Source: a virus | IMG/VR virus record: IMGVR_UViG_3300017963_000200 | Location: 1-64,000 of that record | Length of the DNA stretch: 64,000 nucleotides | Direction: 5' to 3' (one strand) | In this document: positions 15,501 to 23,906 of the stretch, one piece after another | Numbering within the stretch: the stretch's first letter is position 1 | Layout: every line of letters begins with the position of its first letter | The notes under the pieces: model-generated | Told to the model about the DNA's origin: nothing | Database searches by the model: none | Seen by the model: the letters and a program-made list of their open reading frames with translations, nothing else | Program-made: the position numbers and the translations under genes

Positions 15501-15527
15501 ATCGAGAGATCTGTTCACTGTATGTTG
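15501..15527 (-). repeat. right inverted repeat flanking the CRISPR array
   Basis: ATCGAGAGATCTGTTCACTG followed by TATGTTG, 15 bp after the last repeat. It is complementary to 14561-14587 with a single mismatch. Confidence 0.85.
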
Positions 15528-15648
15528 AGAAAGAGTTTGTGGAAAAGGAGAACTTCGCGGGAACTAGCTACTCCCCTTCCTCTGGTCAAGGAAGGTACGC
15601 GAGGTCGAGAACGGAGAACAACCGAGCCACGACATGGAGGAGTACGAG

Positions 15649-16986
15649 ATGTCCGAAGATGAAAAGAATCGAGACCAGAACAACCCCGAGAGTGACAACA
15701 CCCAGGATAACCCGGAGCAGAAAGCGGAACTCCCTCCTGTTCCTGCACAGGCTCCTCCTTCGTTGGGTATAGGGCAGCCGATCGGAGAAGCAGTCACGCC
15801 GCCTGTGCCTGATGCTGCGCCCCCCGGGACGGGAGACGGTTACCCCCCTGACACGCTTCCCGAAGTTCAGGAAATCTCGGCGCAAGATCTGAGCGCCGTT
15901 CTCCAGAAGTACGGGCTCGCGGATCTCAAAGATACGGCTTGGCTCCCTTTGAAGGAGCTGCTTCAAGAGACGAAGCTCACTCGGGACATGGTCTGCCATC
16001 TCGCGTTCTACTGCGGACTTCGGGAGCGGCACAGGCCTTTGGATCCTGACTTCGCCACCGCGTTCTTCAAGGTCGAAGATGTGAAGAAGGCGATCAGTAA
16101 GTGCAAGTTGCTGCCGGACAACACCCTTCCCGAAGCGAAGCCGTATCTTCTACAGGACGTCGCGGATGCGGTGAAGATTCTTTATCCCACCTTTCACGGG
16201 AAGTTCAAGAATACCAAGCACTACGCGGCGTCGTTGCACATTCCCGGACGCTCTTCTCGGAGATCGTCGACCGTGGCAATCGACTTCCAGGCGGCTCAGG
16301 ATCTCATCCGCATGCAGGCGTTGGATCCTGATCAGGACCTCCAGATCGCTCCCTTCGAGGAACCGTCTGTACCTACGAAAAAGGCATCTTCGAAAAAGAA
16401 GACGCCCTCGAAAGAAGTTGATCTTCCTGAGCAGCAGGTGGAGGTGCCTCCGGTTTTGTCGGACGATCACTTCAAGTGGGCCGAGGACTTCCCTTGGGAG
16501 TGGTTCCAGCGTGTTCAGGAGCTTCGGGGTGACTCGGTGCTCAAGGTCGCGCTTTATCTCTGGAAGGAGGCAGCTAAGTCCCCCTCTCATGTCGTTGCAA
16601 CCCGGGCTGCGGACTTCGGCACCGCGTTGAGTTTGCACCTGAGCACGGTCACCGGAGTGTTCCGAAAGCTGCGAGGCGCGAAGTTGATCGAAAACGGAAA
16701 GGGGAGGAATCGGAGAACCATCATCCGGATCCTCGATGTTCCGTCTGAACCTCCTTCGCAGCCGGAACAGGAGGAGGTGACGGAGAACGAACCTTCTTCA
16801 GCTCCGCCTTCGGTGTCTCCGGGAAAGTTTGTTGACATCGAAACGATCGCACAGCACTTCTCGACGACCGTGAAGAAGGTACAGAAGTGGGTGGACCAAG
16901 GAAGCATTCCGGTCCACTACCTGGGTCCTGACCGTCTCCAACGTTTCAGGCTCGACGAGGTCGAGGCCGCGCTCACGGAAGATTGA
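15649..16986 (+). CDS. multi-domain DNA-binding regulator, 445 aa
   Basis: Start at 15649 chosen for GGAGG eight bases upstream; an in-frame ATG at 15634 lies inside that site. The N-terminus (residues 1-70) is a Pro/Gln/Asp-rich disordered tail. A helical domain (~75-235) precedes a Lys/Ser linker. A winged helix (~275-360) shares FPWEWFQR...ALYLWKEA with the gene at 9012. The C-terminal domain (~395-445) is an excisionase/MerR-like helix-turn-helix (DIETIAQHFSTTVKKVQKWV). It follows the CRISPR array and begins the next operon, so it could bind the flanking inverted repeats; that link is inferred from position only. Confidence 0.75.
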   Translation: MSEDEKNRDQNNPESDNTQDNPEQKAELPPVPAQAPPSLGIGQPIGEAVTPPVPDAAPPGTGDGYPPDTLPEVQEISAQDLSAVLQKYGLADLKDTAWLPLKELLQETKLTRDMVCHLAFYCGLRERHRPLDPDFATAFFKVEDVKKAISKCKLLPDNTLPEAKPYLLQDVADAVKILYPTFHGKFKNTKHYAASLHIPGRSSRRSSTVAIDFQAAQDLIRMQALDPDQDLQIAPFEEPSVPTKKASSKKKTPSKEVDLPEQQVEVPPVLSDDHFKWAEDFPWEWFQRVQELRGDSVLKVALYLWKEAAKSPSHVVATRAADFGTALSLHLSTVTGVFRKLRGAKLIENGKGRNRRTIIRILDVPSEPPSQPEQEEVTENEPSSAPPSVSPGKFVDIETIAQHFSTTVKKVQKWVDQGSIPVHYLGPDRLQRFRLDEVEAALTED

Positions 16987-17001
16987 AGTTGAGGAGCTGA
17001 G

Positions 17002-17676
17002 ATGGAAAGCAAGAAAGAGTACGCGGAGGCGATGGGATTCGAGCTGTCCGACGACGAGCCTTGGCCGCGCAGGTGCGACAACTGTCGGGCCTGGGGCATG
17101 GCCCCCAAGGACGAGCCGCGCAAGCTGGAGGGCACCGACGTTGTGATGCAGCCCTGTCGCCGAGCGCCGCCTCACGTCATCTGGAACTACGCGCACCTGA
17201 TCGACACTACCGACGAGAACTTCGGCCTCTCCCAGTGGCCCTACACAGCGGCTCACTGGAACTGCGGCGGTTGGAAGCCGAACGTGCCCGTGGTCGAGGT
17301 GGAAGGCGCTCCCTACAAGCCCGACCGCATCCCTGCGCTCACCCTCGACACGCTCGACGCGGTGTGCAACGGGCGCACGACGGCGAAGATCGAGCTGAAC
17401 CGGTCGCTGATGAGCGATGTGGTTCAGAACATGTCCGCGATCATCGAGCCGTCGCTTTCCCGGGCAGAGATTGCCGAGGGCCTCGTCGGCAGGATGTCGA
17501 CGAAGGTTCCCGACTATCTCGCCACCGCCGAGATCAGGATAAACGAGGAGCTGCCCTCCCAGACGCTCAGGGGGCTCGCAGAGGACGGCACCGTGCTCTT
17601 CATGGCCTTCGTCGGCCTGACGCTGGAGGAGAGCCTGGAGCGCCTCCAGGCCCGCGACAGGAAGCCTGGAGACTGA
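17002..17676 (+). CDS. Cys-rich hypothetical protein, 224 aa
   Basis: N-terminal metal-site-like region: CDNCRAWG, QPCRRAPPH and HWNCGGW within the first 90 residues. This arrangement is common in phage proteins of unknown role. The C-terminal half is alpha/beta. GAGGAG ribosome-binding site. Confidence 0.65.
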   Translation: MESKKEYAEAMGFELSDDEPWPRRCDNCRAWGMAPKDEPRKLEGTDVVMQPCRRAPPHVIWNYAHLIDTTDENFGLSQWPYTAAHWNCGGWKPNVPVVEVEGAPYKPDRIPALTLDTLDAVCNGRTTAKIELNRSLMSDVVQNMSAIIEPSLSRAEIAEGLVGRMSTKVPDYLATAEIRINEELPSQTLRGLAEDGTVLFMAFVGLTLEESLERLQARDRKPGD

Positions 17677-17677
17677 G

Positions 17678-17926
17678 GTGCCTCAACTCGAAATCGCGAC
17701 GGCCAAGGTCTCGTACTCGACGCAGCTGGAGGTGCGGTACTTCCAGAACGGGCGCTTCACGGTGCTGCATCCTCGGATGGACAAGCTCGTGGCCAACGGC
17801 GCGTTCGAGCCCCCGGCTCCCCACATGAGGCGGCGCGTACAGTGGGCCTGGACCAACCAGGCCATCATGGACCCCGAGACCAAGAAGAAGGTGGTCAAGG
17901 CCCTACGGAAGCTGGCGGGAGATTGA
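17678..17926 (+). CDS. hypothetical protein, 82 aa
   Basis: GTG start one base after the upstream stop. Beta-strand N-terminus and basic C-terminal helix (KKKVVKALRKLAGD). No family recognised. Confidence 0.55.
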   Translation: MPQLEIATAKVSYSTQLEVRYFQNGRFTVLHPRMDKLVANGAFEPPAPHMRRRVQWAWTNQAIMDPETKKKVVKALRKLAGD

Positions 17927-17928
17927 AG

Positions 17929-18285
17929 ATGAAGCTCTCTCCTCCTGCCGCCGTCGCGATGGTGAAGAACCAGCTGGGGGCCGAGCGCCCTTGCATCGTG
18001 GTGTTCGATCTGGAGAAGTACGGCTATGTCGTCCCCCACATCGAATGCCAGTACACCATCGTCATCGCGCCGGGCTTCAGCGCGCTGGAGAAGCTCTTCG
18101 TGCTCGCGCATGAGATGGGGCACATCTACACCTATCCGCGCGGCTACCGGTTCGGCAGGCTGGCTCGGAGGTATCAGAGCGAGAAGCACGCCAACGAGTA
18201 CGCGGTCCGGGTCTGCTCGGATCTGCTGGGTCGGAACATCCGGAAAGAGTACGAGAACTTCTACAAGAGGTTCAAGGTGAGCTGA
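17929..18285 (+). CDS. ImmA/IrrE-like zinc metallopeptidase, 118 aa
   Basis: H61-E62-M-G-H65 within FVLAHEMGHIYTYP is a gluzincin-type zinc site. A downstream Glu in SEKHANEYAVRVC matches the third ligand helix of ImmA/IrrE (M78) peptidases. These cleave repressors or regulators in mobile elements. The domain is stand-alone and short (118 residues) with no helix-turn-helix partner beside it. The target could be a host or phage repressor. Start at 17929 is set by the GATTGAAGATG junction. Confidence 0.75.
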   Translation: MKLSPPAAVAMVKNQLGAERPCIVVFDLEKYGYVVPHIECQYTIVIAPGFSALEKLFVLAHEMGHIYTYPRGYRFGRLARRYQSEKHANEYAVRVCSDLLGRNIRKEYENFYKRFKVS

Positions 18286-18286
18286 G

Positions 18287-18505
18287 ATGGGGGCTGATGC
18301 TTACGATAACCTGACGGTTTGCAAGGAGTGTTGGGATCGTGCCTACCCCGAAGGGTTCCCGGAGATCTGTTTGGGGCTGATCAGCTTCAAGCCTTTCCCG
18401 TGTGCAGTGTGCGAGAAGCCCATCGAGCCGGACGAGGAATTTCACTGGATGGGTGGCCTGGAAGTGAAGCGTCAGAAGAAGCTCTTAGAGAACGATGATG
18501 GCTGA
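18287..18505 (+). CDS. zinc-ribbon-like protein, 72 aa
   Basis: CKECW (residue 12) and CAVCEKPIEPDEEFHWMGG (from residue 40) make a likely four-Cys metal site. TGA-g-ATG junction with the peptidase upstream. Confidence 0.6.
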   Translation: MGADAYDNLTVCKECWDRAYPEGFPEICLGLISFKPFPCAVCEKPIEPDEEFHWMGGLEVKRQKKLLENDDG

Positions 18506-18599
18506 CGAGAAGAAGCCCGGAGCGAAGATCGTCATGACCGACGGGGCCTGGCCGATCTGGACGAGATGCTGGTTGATGCGACCCCCGCATAACAGCTGA
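18495..18599 (+). CDS. possible small protein, 34 aa
   Basis: Overlaps the end of the previous gene and starts ATGATGGCTGACGAG. It is lysine-rich at the N-terminus, then Trp-rich. No ribosome-binding site beyond coupling. Weakly supported. Confidence 0.3.
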   Translation: MMADEKKPGAKIVMTDGAWPIWTRCWLMRPPHNS

Positions 18600-18619
18600 T
18601 AGTTGAGAGGAAGATCGAG

Positions 18620-18853
18620 ATGTCCGAAATTTGTGAGCACTGCGGAGGTCGGCGCGACCGCAATACCTGCGTCTGCGACCTGGCATTGTCGCTTCGGAAG
18701 CAGATAAAAGAAGCGCTAGGTCTCGATGATGATGCACTCGACCGGGCGCTCGACAACGGCGAAATTTATCTCACGCGATATTCCGGCTGCGGCGAGGACG
18801 GTTCCTTAACGGTACAGGAGATTCAGTTGGTGATGAAGAAGATGGAGGATTGA
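18620..18853 (+). CDS. small Cys-containing protein, 77 aa
   Basis: N-terminal CEHCGGRRDRNTCVC could bind one zinc; the remainder is helical and acidic. Ends in the recurrent GGAGGATTGAGATG junction (C-terminus -MED). Confidence 0.65.
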   Translation: MSEICEHCGGRRDRNTCVCDLALSLRKQIKEALGLDDDALDRALDNGEIYLTRYSGCGEDGSLTVQEIQLVMKKMED

Positions 18854-18854
18854 G

Positions 18855-19163
18855 ATGCTCTACGACCTGATGTTTGTCTACCTGCCACGTTTGTTCGCGA
18901 TGCTCGTGCTGCTCCTCCTCTTTCCCTACAAGGAGCGGCGTAGGTGGTACGAGCGCCGTCTGTGCCGGCACGAGAACGGCGCAAGGAGCGATCGAAAACA
19001 TCATACCGACCGGGTGGATAGATACAGTTCAGATCAGATCGCGAAATGTGAGGGCTGCGCCGCAGCCGACAAATGGAGGCGCACTCTTCGGGCTCGCATC
19101 TCGATGATCGAGTTCGAGCACAGGTCTTTCAACGAGGTTCTGGGACCGGCAGTGGAGGACTGA
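18855..19163 (+). CDS. membrane-anchored small protein, 102 aa
   Basis: Residues 3-24 are a hydrophobic helix, followed by a very basic stretch (KERRRWYERRLCRH) and a cytoplasmic domain with CEGC. Standard GGAGGACTGAGATG junction at the end. Confidence 0.6.
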   Translation: MLYDLMFVYLPRLFAMLVLLLLFPYKERRRWYERRLCRHENGARSDRKHHTDRVDRYSSDQIAKCEGCAAADKWRRTLRARISMIEFEHRSFNEVLGPAVED

Positions 19164-19164
19164 G

Positions 19165-19365
19165 ATGGCGTGGGGTGACTACGACAGTCACGAGTACCCA
19201 AGGCGTGGGCAGCCGATCTTCTCAAAGAAGTACTTCAAGCTGCTCAAGCTGTGTAACGGGCAGTTCGTGCTCCAGCCCGTTTTCTTGGGTTGGGAGTATC
19301 TTCCGGAGCGCGCACCTTATGTGTCTCGGATGCCTGCGTCGTTGCGAGATCGGAGGAGGGGATGA
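19165..19365 (+). CDS. hypothetical protein, 66 aa
   Basis: Coupled to the upstream gene. Basic, aromatic-rich (SKKYFKLLKLCNGQF). No family recognised. Confidence 0.55.
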   Translation: MAWGDYDSHEYPRRGQPIFSKKYFKLLKLCNGQFVLQPVFLGWEYLPERAPYVSRMPASLRDRRRG

Positions 19366-19673
19366 GCAGTGCGATCTACATGAAGTTCGAGGAACCAGTC
19401 GAGCCGGATAAATGGGACGCCTTTTGTGCTGCTCACAAAATCGAATACTCCCCGTACACGGTTGGCGGCAATATCTACTACTTCTTGGGAAACGGGGGAG
19501 TGGAGATACGGTTCAGACCCGGCGACATAGTAGCGTCTACCTTCTTCATGGGAGACGCAGTTCCAGCGGTGGCTGAAATCGCTGCTCGAATCGTGAAAGA
19601 GCTGCGCGCATCCAGCTGGACCTGTGATCCCGAGCTGGACGAGTTGATGCAACACGAAATGATGGAGGACTGA
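19362..19673 (+). CDS. hypothetical protein, 103 aa
   Basis: ATGA overlap after a GGAGGAGGGG site. Alpha/beta with Gly-rich turn (YFLGNGGVEIRF). C-terminus -MMED with the standard junction. No function recognised. Confidence 0.6.
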   Translation: MSSAIYMKFEEPVEPDKWDAFCAAHKIEYSPYTVGGNIYYFLGNGGVEIRFRPGDIVASTFFMGDAVPAVAEIAARIVKELRASSWTCDPELDELMQHEMMED

Positions 19674-19674
19674 G

Positions 19675-20322
19675 ATGAAGAAATCGGAAATCACGATAGA
19701 CGTTTCCGTTGAGGATCTGGAGCACGGTGAGGACGGAGCCTTGATGCCTGTGTTCAAAGAGGTCTTCCGTTCCTGGGTAGGTGACAATCTGGAGCGATAC
19801 GAGCACCCTCGCTGCGGGACGGCTTACGTCACGAACAAGGACGGCCTAGGCGAGCTGACGATCGTCTTCCGGTTCCCCCTCGATCTGGAGAAGATCGGGG
19901 AGCAGATATGGCGCAAGTCGTCTCCCTGCAACGTCCGGCTGGAGGAGCTGGCCGGTACGACTGTCTCGGATGTCGACCCGTTGGTTATCGAACAGCCCAA
20001 GGATCTGGAGGACTGTTTCCGAATTCTGAAGAACATGGGGAGTTCGGAGAATCTCGAAGAGTTCAAGCAGCACGACCCAGTAGAATACCACCACGGGCTC
20101 GGTCGGCTCCTACGCAACGAGTGGGGCCTCTGGTACGATCCTAGCGGCGACCGACCCGAGACCCTTATTCACAGGTACATGGTCGAGCTGGGGCTGGAGC
20201 ACGCCGACGACATGAGCAGCCTGATCCTGACCTCGTTCCAGCGGCACCTGAAGGGCGAGCCGTTGAAGATCGAGGAGCAGGTGGCTGCCCACAAAAAGTA
20301 TTGGGCCGAACTGGAGAAGTAG
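19675..20322 (+). CDS. protein with C-terminal DUF6794-like domain, 215 aa
   Basis: The first 95 residues are a beta-rich domain. The C-terminal ~100 residues contain YHHGLGRLLRNEWGLW and HADDMSSLILTSFQRHLKGEP, the signature I remember for DUF6794 domains found in phages and bacteria (function unknown). Naming is from memory. Confidence 0.6.
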   Translation: MKKSEITIDVSVEDLEHGEDGALMPVFKEVFRSWVGDNLERYEHPRCGTAYVTNKDGLGELTIVFRFPLDLEKIGEQIWRKSSPCNVRLEELAGTTVSDVDPLVIEQPKDLEDCFRILKNMGSSENLEEFKQHDPVEYHHGLGRLLRNEWGLWYDPSGDRPETLIHRYMVELGLEHADDMSSLILTSFQRHLKGEPLKIEEQVAAHKKYWAELEK

Positions 20323-20682
20323 ATGCGTCTTGAATGCGTGAAAGTGCCGTTCGACGAACGGCACGAAGATGGGGGCTCGTCGGGTACCCTCCTGGTTCAG
20401 AAGGACTGCGTCCCTCTCTACGAACTCGTCGTCAACGAGCGTAATCGCCTTCGTGATCGCGTCGTCGAGCTGGTCAAGCTGCTCCACGAAGAGAACGACA
20501 AGGTCGGAAGAGTCCTGGTGCGCGCCGAAGCAGCCGAGGCCGAGAACGAGAAGCTCAAGACCCAGATAGACGATCTGTACGAGGTGCTGGAGCGCGTCCA
20601 CATCTGCCCCGAGGGCGGTCGGTCGACCGAAGGAACTGGTCCGGATCGGTGTCAGTGTGGCCGTTTCGAGAGGGGTTGTTGA
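20323..20682 (+). CDS. coiled-coil protein with C-terminal Cys motif, 119 aa
   Basis: Starts directly after the upstream stop (TAG-ATG). Residues 35-95 are coiled coil; the tail has CPEGG...CQCG. The same helix-plus-Cys format recurs in several genes of this operon. Confidence 0.6.
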   Translation: MRLECVKVPFDERHEDGGSSGTLLVQKDCVPLYELVVNERNRLRDRVVELVKLLHEENDKVGRVLVRAEAAEAENEKLKTQIDDLYEVLERVHICPEGGRSTEGTGPDRCQCGRFERGC

Positions 20683-20683
20683 G

Positions 20684-21241
20684 ATGAACGATCAAGAAGG
20701 ATGCTGCGATAATTGTGGTGAAGAGCATGACGAGCTTCGATTTTTGCTTGAAGTCAACGCTTGGTGGTGTCCTGATTGTCTTCGGAATGAGTACCTCGAT
20801 CTTCTCGATGAGAACGACCGTCTGAAGGAGGAGCGGGCGGTGGCGCTCAACGTGAAGACCAAGGAGGGCTTGACGGCGAGCGAATGGCTGCTGCGGACCG
20901 GGAAGGCCGAACGAGACCTCGCAGCCGGTGTAGACCGTCTCCAGTACCTCTGCCTCAAGTACGGCCATCCAGGACGCGTGGACGCGCTTGAAGTGCAGGA
21001 AGACCTCCGGTCCGTGCTGATCTTGATGAATGCCTTGGAGAAGTCGGAGCCCGAACCACTGCCCGTGTACCGCAGCGTGAACACGCTGAAGCCGAGGGAG
21101 GAATCCAACATGGAACGATATGTTGACACCTTCGTGCGCGAGAACCCGCGCCGGGAAGATGAGTCGGAAGCGGACTATCTGCACCGCTTCTTCGAGTGGA
21201 TGGTCGAGCATGGTGCGACTTGGCCCGGACGGGAGAAGTGA
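20684..21241 (+). CDS. zinc-ribbon hypothetical protein, 185 aa
   Basis: N-terminal CCDNCGEEHDE...WWCPDCL is a four-Cys zinc ribbon. A helical middle part and a C-terminal acidic helix (REDESEADYLHRFFEWMVEH) follow. Role unknown. Confidence 0.65.
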   Translation: MNDQEGCCDNCGEEHDELRFLLEVNAWWCPDCLRNEYLDLLDENDRLKEERAVALNVKTKEGLTASEWLLRTGKAERDLAAGVDRLQYLCLKYGHPGRVDALEVQEDLRSVLILMNALEKSEPEPLPVYRSVNTLKPREESNMERYVDTFVRENPRREDESEADYLHRFFEWMVEHGATWPGREK

Positions 21242-21242
21242 G

Positions 21243-21407
21243 ATGAAGTTCCTCGATTGGATGCTCGGAGACTTCCGCTGGTATCGCCGGCTGGCGAAGG
21301 GGCCTTGGTACCACGGGACTTCCTTGATGCTGCCGGTGGCTCCATTCTGGTCGCGGGACAAGGCCGACTTCGTCGGCGGACCGTGGAGCGTTGTCCAGGA
21401 AGGCTGA
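21243..21407 (+). CDS. small protein, 54 aa
   Basis: TGA-g-ATG junction. Aromatic and basic (FRWYRRLAKGPWYHG). Resembles small phage peptides with a common WYHGT core, but no function is known. Confidence 0.55.
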   Translation: MKFLDWMLGDFRWYRRLAKGPWYHGTSLMLPVAPFWSRDKADFVGGPWSVVQEG

Positions 21408-21412
21408 AAACA

Positions 21413-21883
21413 ATGGAAGCGCATCCGACGAACAAGGCCCAGTATCCTCCCGGCTATCTACCCGCAGACTACAAATGTCTGGGCTGCGGAGCCCACGGAG
21501 TACGCCTCTGGCGGCAGTATCAAACCGTTGCTAGCTGCATCGAGTTACTCTGCCGCTCCTGCGCCGAGACGGATCAAGGTGAACAGCTACAGCCGGGTAG
21601 CGATCAGATCGGCAACCTCGTTCCGGCAGTCCCGGTCGACGGGAGCTTCTGGGGCTACACTTCGGTTCCCAAAGAGGGTGTCGAGTGGTGGTACTCGTTG
21701 TCGGAATACGTCTCGTCCGAGCAGGAGGCGGTAACGCTTACGAAACAGCTGAATGATGCGCTTCAGAAATGCGGTGAGCTGGAGGAGGAGAACCTGCACC
21801 TCCGTCGCGAGCTGGAGGCGCGCGGTATCCCGGTGTTCCCCAAGCTGAACACGGAGGTGCTGGAGAAGGACGATGACGAGTAA
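21413..21883 (+). CDS. zinc-ribbon and coiled-coil protein, 156 aa
   Basis: CLGCGAHGVRLW...CRSC in the first 60 residues is a likely zinc site. Residues 105-145 are coiled coil. Very acidic last residues (EKDDDE) overlap the next start. Confidence 0.6.
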   Translation: MEAHPTNKAQYPPGYLPADYKCLGCGAHGVRLWRQYQTVASCIELLCRSCAETDQGEQLQPGSDQIGNLVPAVPVDGSFWGYTSVPKEGVEWWYSLSEYVSSEQEAVTLTKQLNDALQKCGELEEENLHLRRELEARGIPVFPKLNTEVLEKDDDE

Positions 21884-22394
21884 GCGCGACATGGCCGAAG
21901 CCCTCATGGAGGGCAAGCAGGTAATGGAAGATGTGCTCGACTACATCGAGTCCCAGGACGACCGCATCGCCGAGTTGGAGAAGGCGCGGGATTGGCTTCA
22001 AGATGTAGTCAATACTGCAAAGAAATCGTTGTTCGACGCCGGCTTCGATTCTATTCCAGACGCGCTCAAGGAGCTGCATCGACTTCAAAGTCGACTCGCG
22101 GAACGGGAACAGCAGATCGTCACCGTGCTCGGAATGCAGCCAGAGACTCATCCCGGATGGAACGACGAGTATTTGAAAGCCGAATGGGTGTTTGAGACGC
22201 TGAGCGCTCCGGATGATGATCCGAACGAGATGACCCGGCGAGTCCACCTTATCCAGGAGCTGCTCGGCGACGAGCCGCGTGTCGACACGTCCGTCGAGGA
22301 CCTGGCGCTGCTGCTCAAGGACATCAGGACGGCGAGCATCGGCGGTCGTCAGTGGAAAGGCCACGTCATGATGAATCCGCCCGAGGAGAAGTGA
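21873..22394 (+). CDS. helical hypothetical protein, 173 aa
   Basis: Overlaps the previous gene by 11 bp. Mostly helix with a central coiled coil (LKELHRLQSRLAEREQQ). No family recognised. Confidence 0.6.
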   Translation: MTSKRDMAEALMEGKQVMEDVLDYIESQDDRIAELEKARDWLQDVVNTAKKSLFDAGFDSIPDALKELHRLQSRLAEREQQIVTVLGMQPETHPGWNDEYLKAEWVFETLSAPDDDPNEMTRRVHLIQELLGDEPRVDTSVEDLALLLKDIRTASIGGRQWKGHVMMNPPEEK

Positions 22395-22396
22395 GC

Positions 22397-22558
22397 ATGA
22401 ACTGGGGTAAGCTGGCTCGGTTGATTCCTCTCTTGGCCGGTCCCGCGTTCTTCTTCGTGGGCTCCATCTTCAAGATATTCCCGCTCACGGTGATGGGGCT
22501 GTTCCTGACGGTGGGAGTCATCTTCTTCGTCCTGGCCGAGGAATGGTGGAGGAAATGA
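22397..22558 (+). CDS. small membrane protein, 53 aa
   Basis: Two hydrophobic helices (residues 8-24 and 28-46) with basic or polar ends (AEEWWRK). GAGGAGAAGTGAGC provides the ribosome-binding site. Confidence 0.6.
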   Translation: MNWGKLARLIPLLAGPAFFFVGSIFKIFPLTVMGLFLTVGVIFFVLAEEWWRK

Positions 22559-23154
22559 AAGAGCTTCGAGCACAAGACCTCCTGGACGCCATCATCGAAG
22601 TCGAAAAGAGCTGCATCCGACGCAACCATATGGTGATCCTGGCTCCGTTGGGAACGATGGCCGCAATTCTCCATCGGGAACCCGGCTGGCACGGGACGGC
22701 GCATGTTCTCTACTACAAGGTCCCTTGGAGCCCTCCTGAGTTCGGTGGAGTGCTCATCGTCGAAGATACGATGCACGAGAAGGTCGTGGTGAAGTCGCTC
22801 GTCAGCGAGCATCGTGTCGTGCTCCCGGTGCCCTCTCCGGCGGATCGGATCTGCGGGTTGCTGGCACAGTGCGAGGAGACCACGGTCCACAATAATCTCA
22901 AGCGTCAGGTCCCTCGACGCGACTCGTTGGAGGAGTGGCCCTGCGAGACCTGCTACCGGTGCGGCGATCGGAACGTGATCGGCTTCGAAATCGAAGACGA
23001 CATCTGGATGGAAGTCGTGGGCGACCCCGACGTCGTCCTGTGCCCATCCTGCTTCGACCGAGCTGCCCAGGACAAGGGAGTCCGGTACGAGTTCCTGCGG
23101 CTGCATCCGGTGTCCTGGAACGAGGCGCTGAGGCCCCCAGGAGGGAAAGACTGA
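22555..23154 (+). CDS. hypothetical protein with Cys pairs, 199 aa
   Basis: Start at 22555 (ATGA overlap) rather than the in-frame ATG at 22543. A mixed N-terminal domain is followed by CETCYRCGDRN and CPSCFD near residues 125-170, a likely zinc ribbon. No known function. Confidence 0.6.
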   Translation: MKELRAQDLLDAIIEVEKSCIRRNHMVILAPLGTMAAILHREPGWHGTAHVLYYKVPWSPPEFGGVLIVEDTMHEKVVVKSLVSEHRVVLPVPSPADRICGLLAQCEETTVHNNLKRQVPRRDSLEEWPCETCYRCGDRNVIGFEIEDDIWMEVVGDPDVVLCPSCFDRAAQDKGVRYEFLRLHPVSWNEALRPPGGKD

Positions 23155-23155
23155 G

Positions 23156-23447
23156 ATGCCCGAGATGAGCTGGGAGCGCAGGCAGAACGGTATTCTCGTG
23201 GGGACGGCCCAGATCGGCCAACGTCACTTCGAGTGCGTCGTGGTGGCCGAGGAGAAGCGCGCCCGGTGGACCTTCGCCGGTTTGCCCTGGAACCACTTTC
23301 TGGAAGAGTTCTCCGACTTCGATCGGCGTGGCAACATCACCTTCACCGGGAAGATGGAGGACAGGCTCAAGGCACGCTGTCAGGGGGACGCTGGTTCTGG
23401 AGAAGCCGCTCAAAAGGCTGACCGTCGAGATGAAGATGGAGGACTGA
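23156..23447 (+). CDS. hypothetical protein, about 96 aa, apparent frameshift at a G run
   Basis: Reads MPEMSWERRQNGILVG to KMEDRLKARCQG. The frame then becomes unlike coding and would fuse to the next gene. If the run of five G near 23384 had four, the protein would continue GTLVLEKPLKRLTVEMKMED and stop at 23447, with the typical -MED end and a normal junction to the ATG at 23450. So there is either a homopolymer sequence error or a genuine mutation. Confidence 0.5.
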
Positions 23448-23449
23448 AA

Positions 23450-23905
23450 ATGATAAATTGGTCCGTAGTGAAACGGCATCGTGCCGGCGAATACTCGCAT
23501 CTCTCCGAGGAAGAGCTGATCGGAACGGGGCGTAGCACCACGATGCTGCTGGATGCTCTCGATTATCTCAAACGGATGGACGGTACTTACGAGCCCGGAA
23601 CCGGCATCGTGGTTATCGTGCCTGCGAGTGCCTTGACTCCCCACTTCAAGAAGCAGATCGCAGAGCTTGCTTCCGAAGTGGATATGTACGTCACCAAGGA
23701 ACAGAAGGATCGAATCTGGATAAACAATCGGTACGTCAACTTCTGCTCGCCTCTTTCGAAAAGTTGGTACGGTCATGCAGAGGTTTTTGTCGATCACGGA
23801 GTTCTCTCCGTCCATCCGAAGTTCATGGAAACAAGCGGGTTGAGCACACGCTACGCCAACACGCTGAGGGGGCAGCTGGAACGAAAGAAAGCGAGGAAAG
23901 ATTGA
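23450..23905 (+). CDS. hypothetical protein, 151 aa
   Basis: ATG at 23450 follows ATGGAGGACTGAAA. The open frame upstream is the shifted tail of the preceding gene. Alpha/beta protein with a basic C-terminus (RGQLERKKARKD). No family recognised. Confidence 0.6.
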   Translation: MINWSVVKRHRAGEYSHLSEEELIGTGRSTTMLLDALDYLKRMDGTYEPGTGIVVIVPASALTPHFKKQIAELASEVDMYVTKEQKDRIWINNRYVNFCSPLSKSWYGHAEVFVDHGVLSVHPKFMETSGLSTRYANTLRGQLERKKARKD

Positions 23906-23906
23906 T

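Noticed and set aside
12264-15648. cas1, cas2, cas4 or a tracrRNA anti-repeat near the array
   Set aside because: No gene of suitable length or motif lies nearby, and no stretch complementary to the repeat beyond seven bases was found outside the array.
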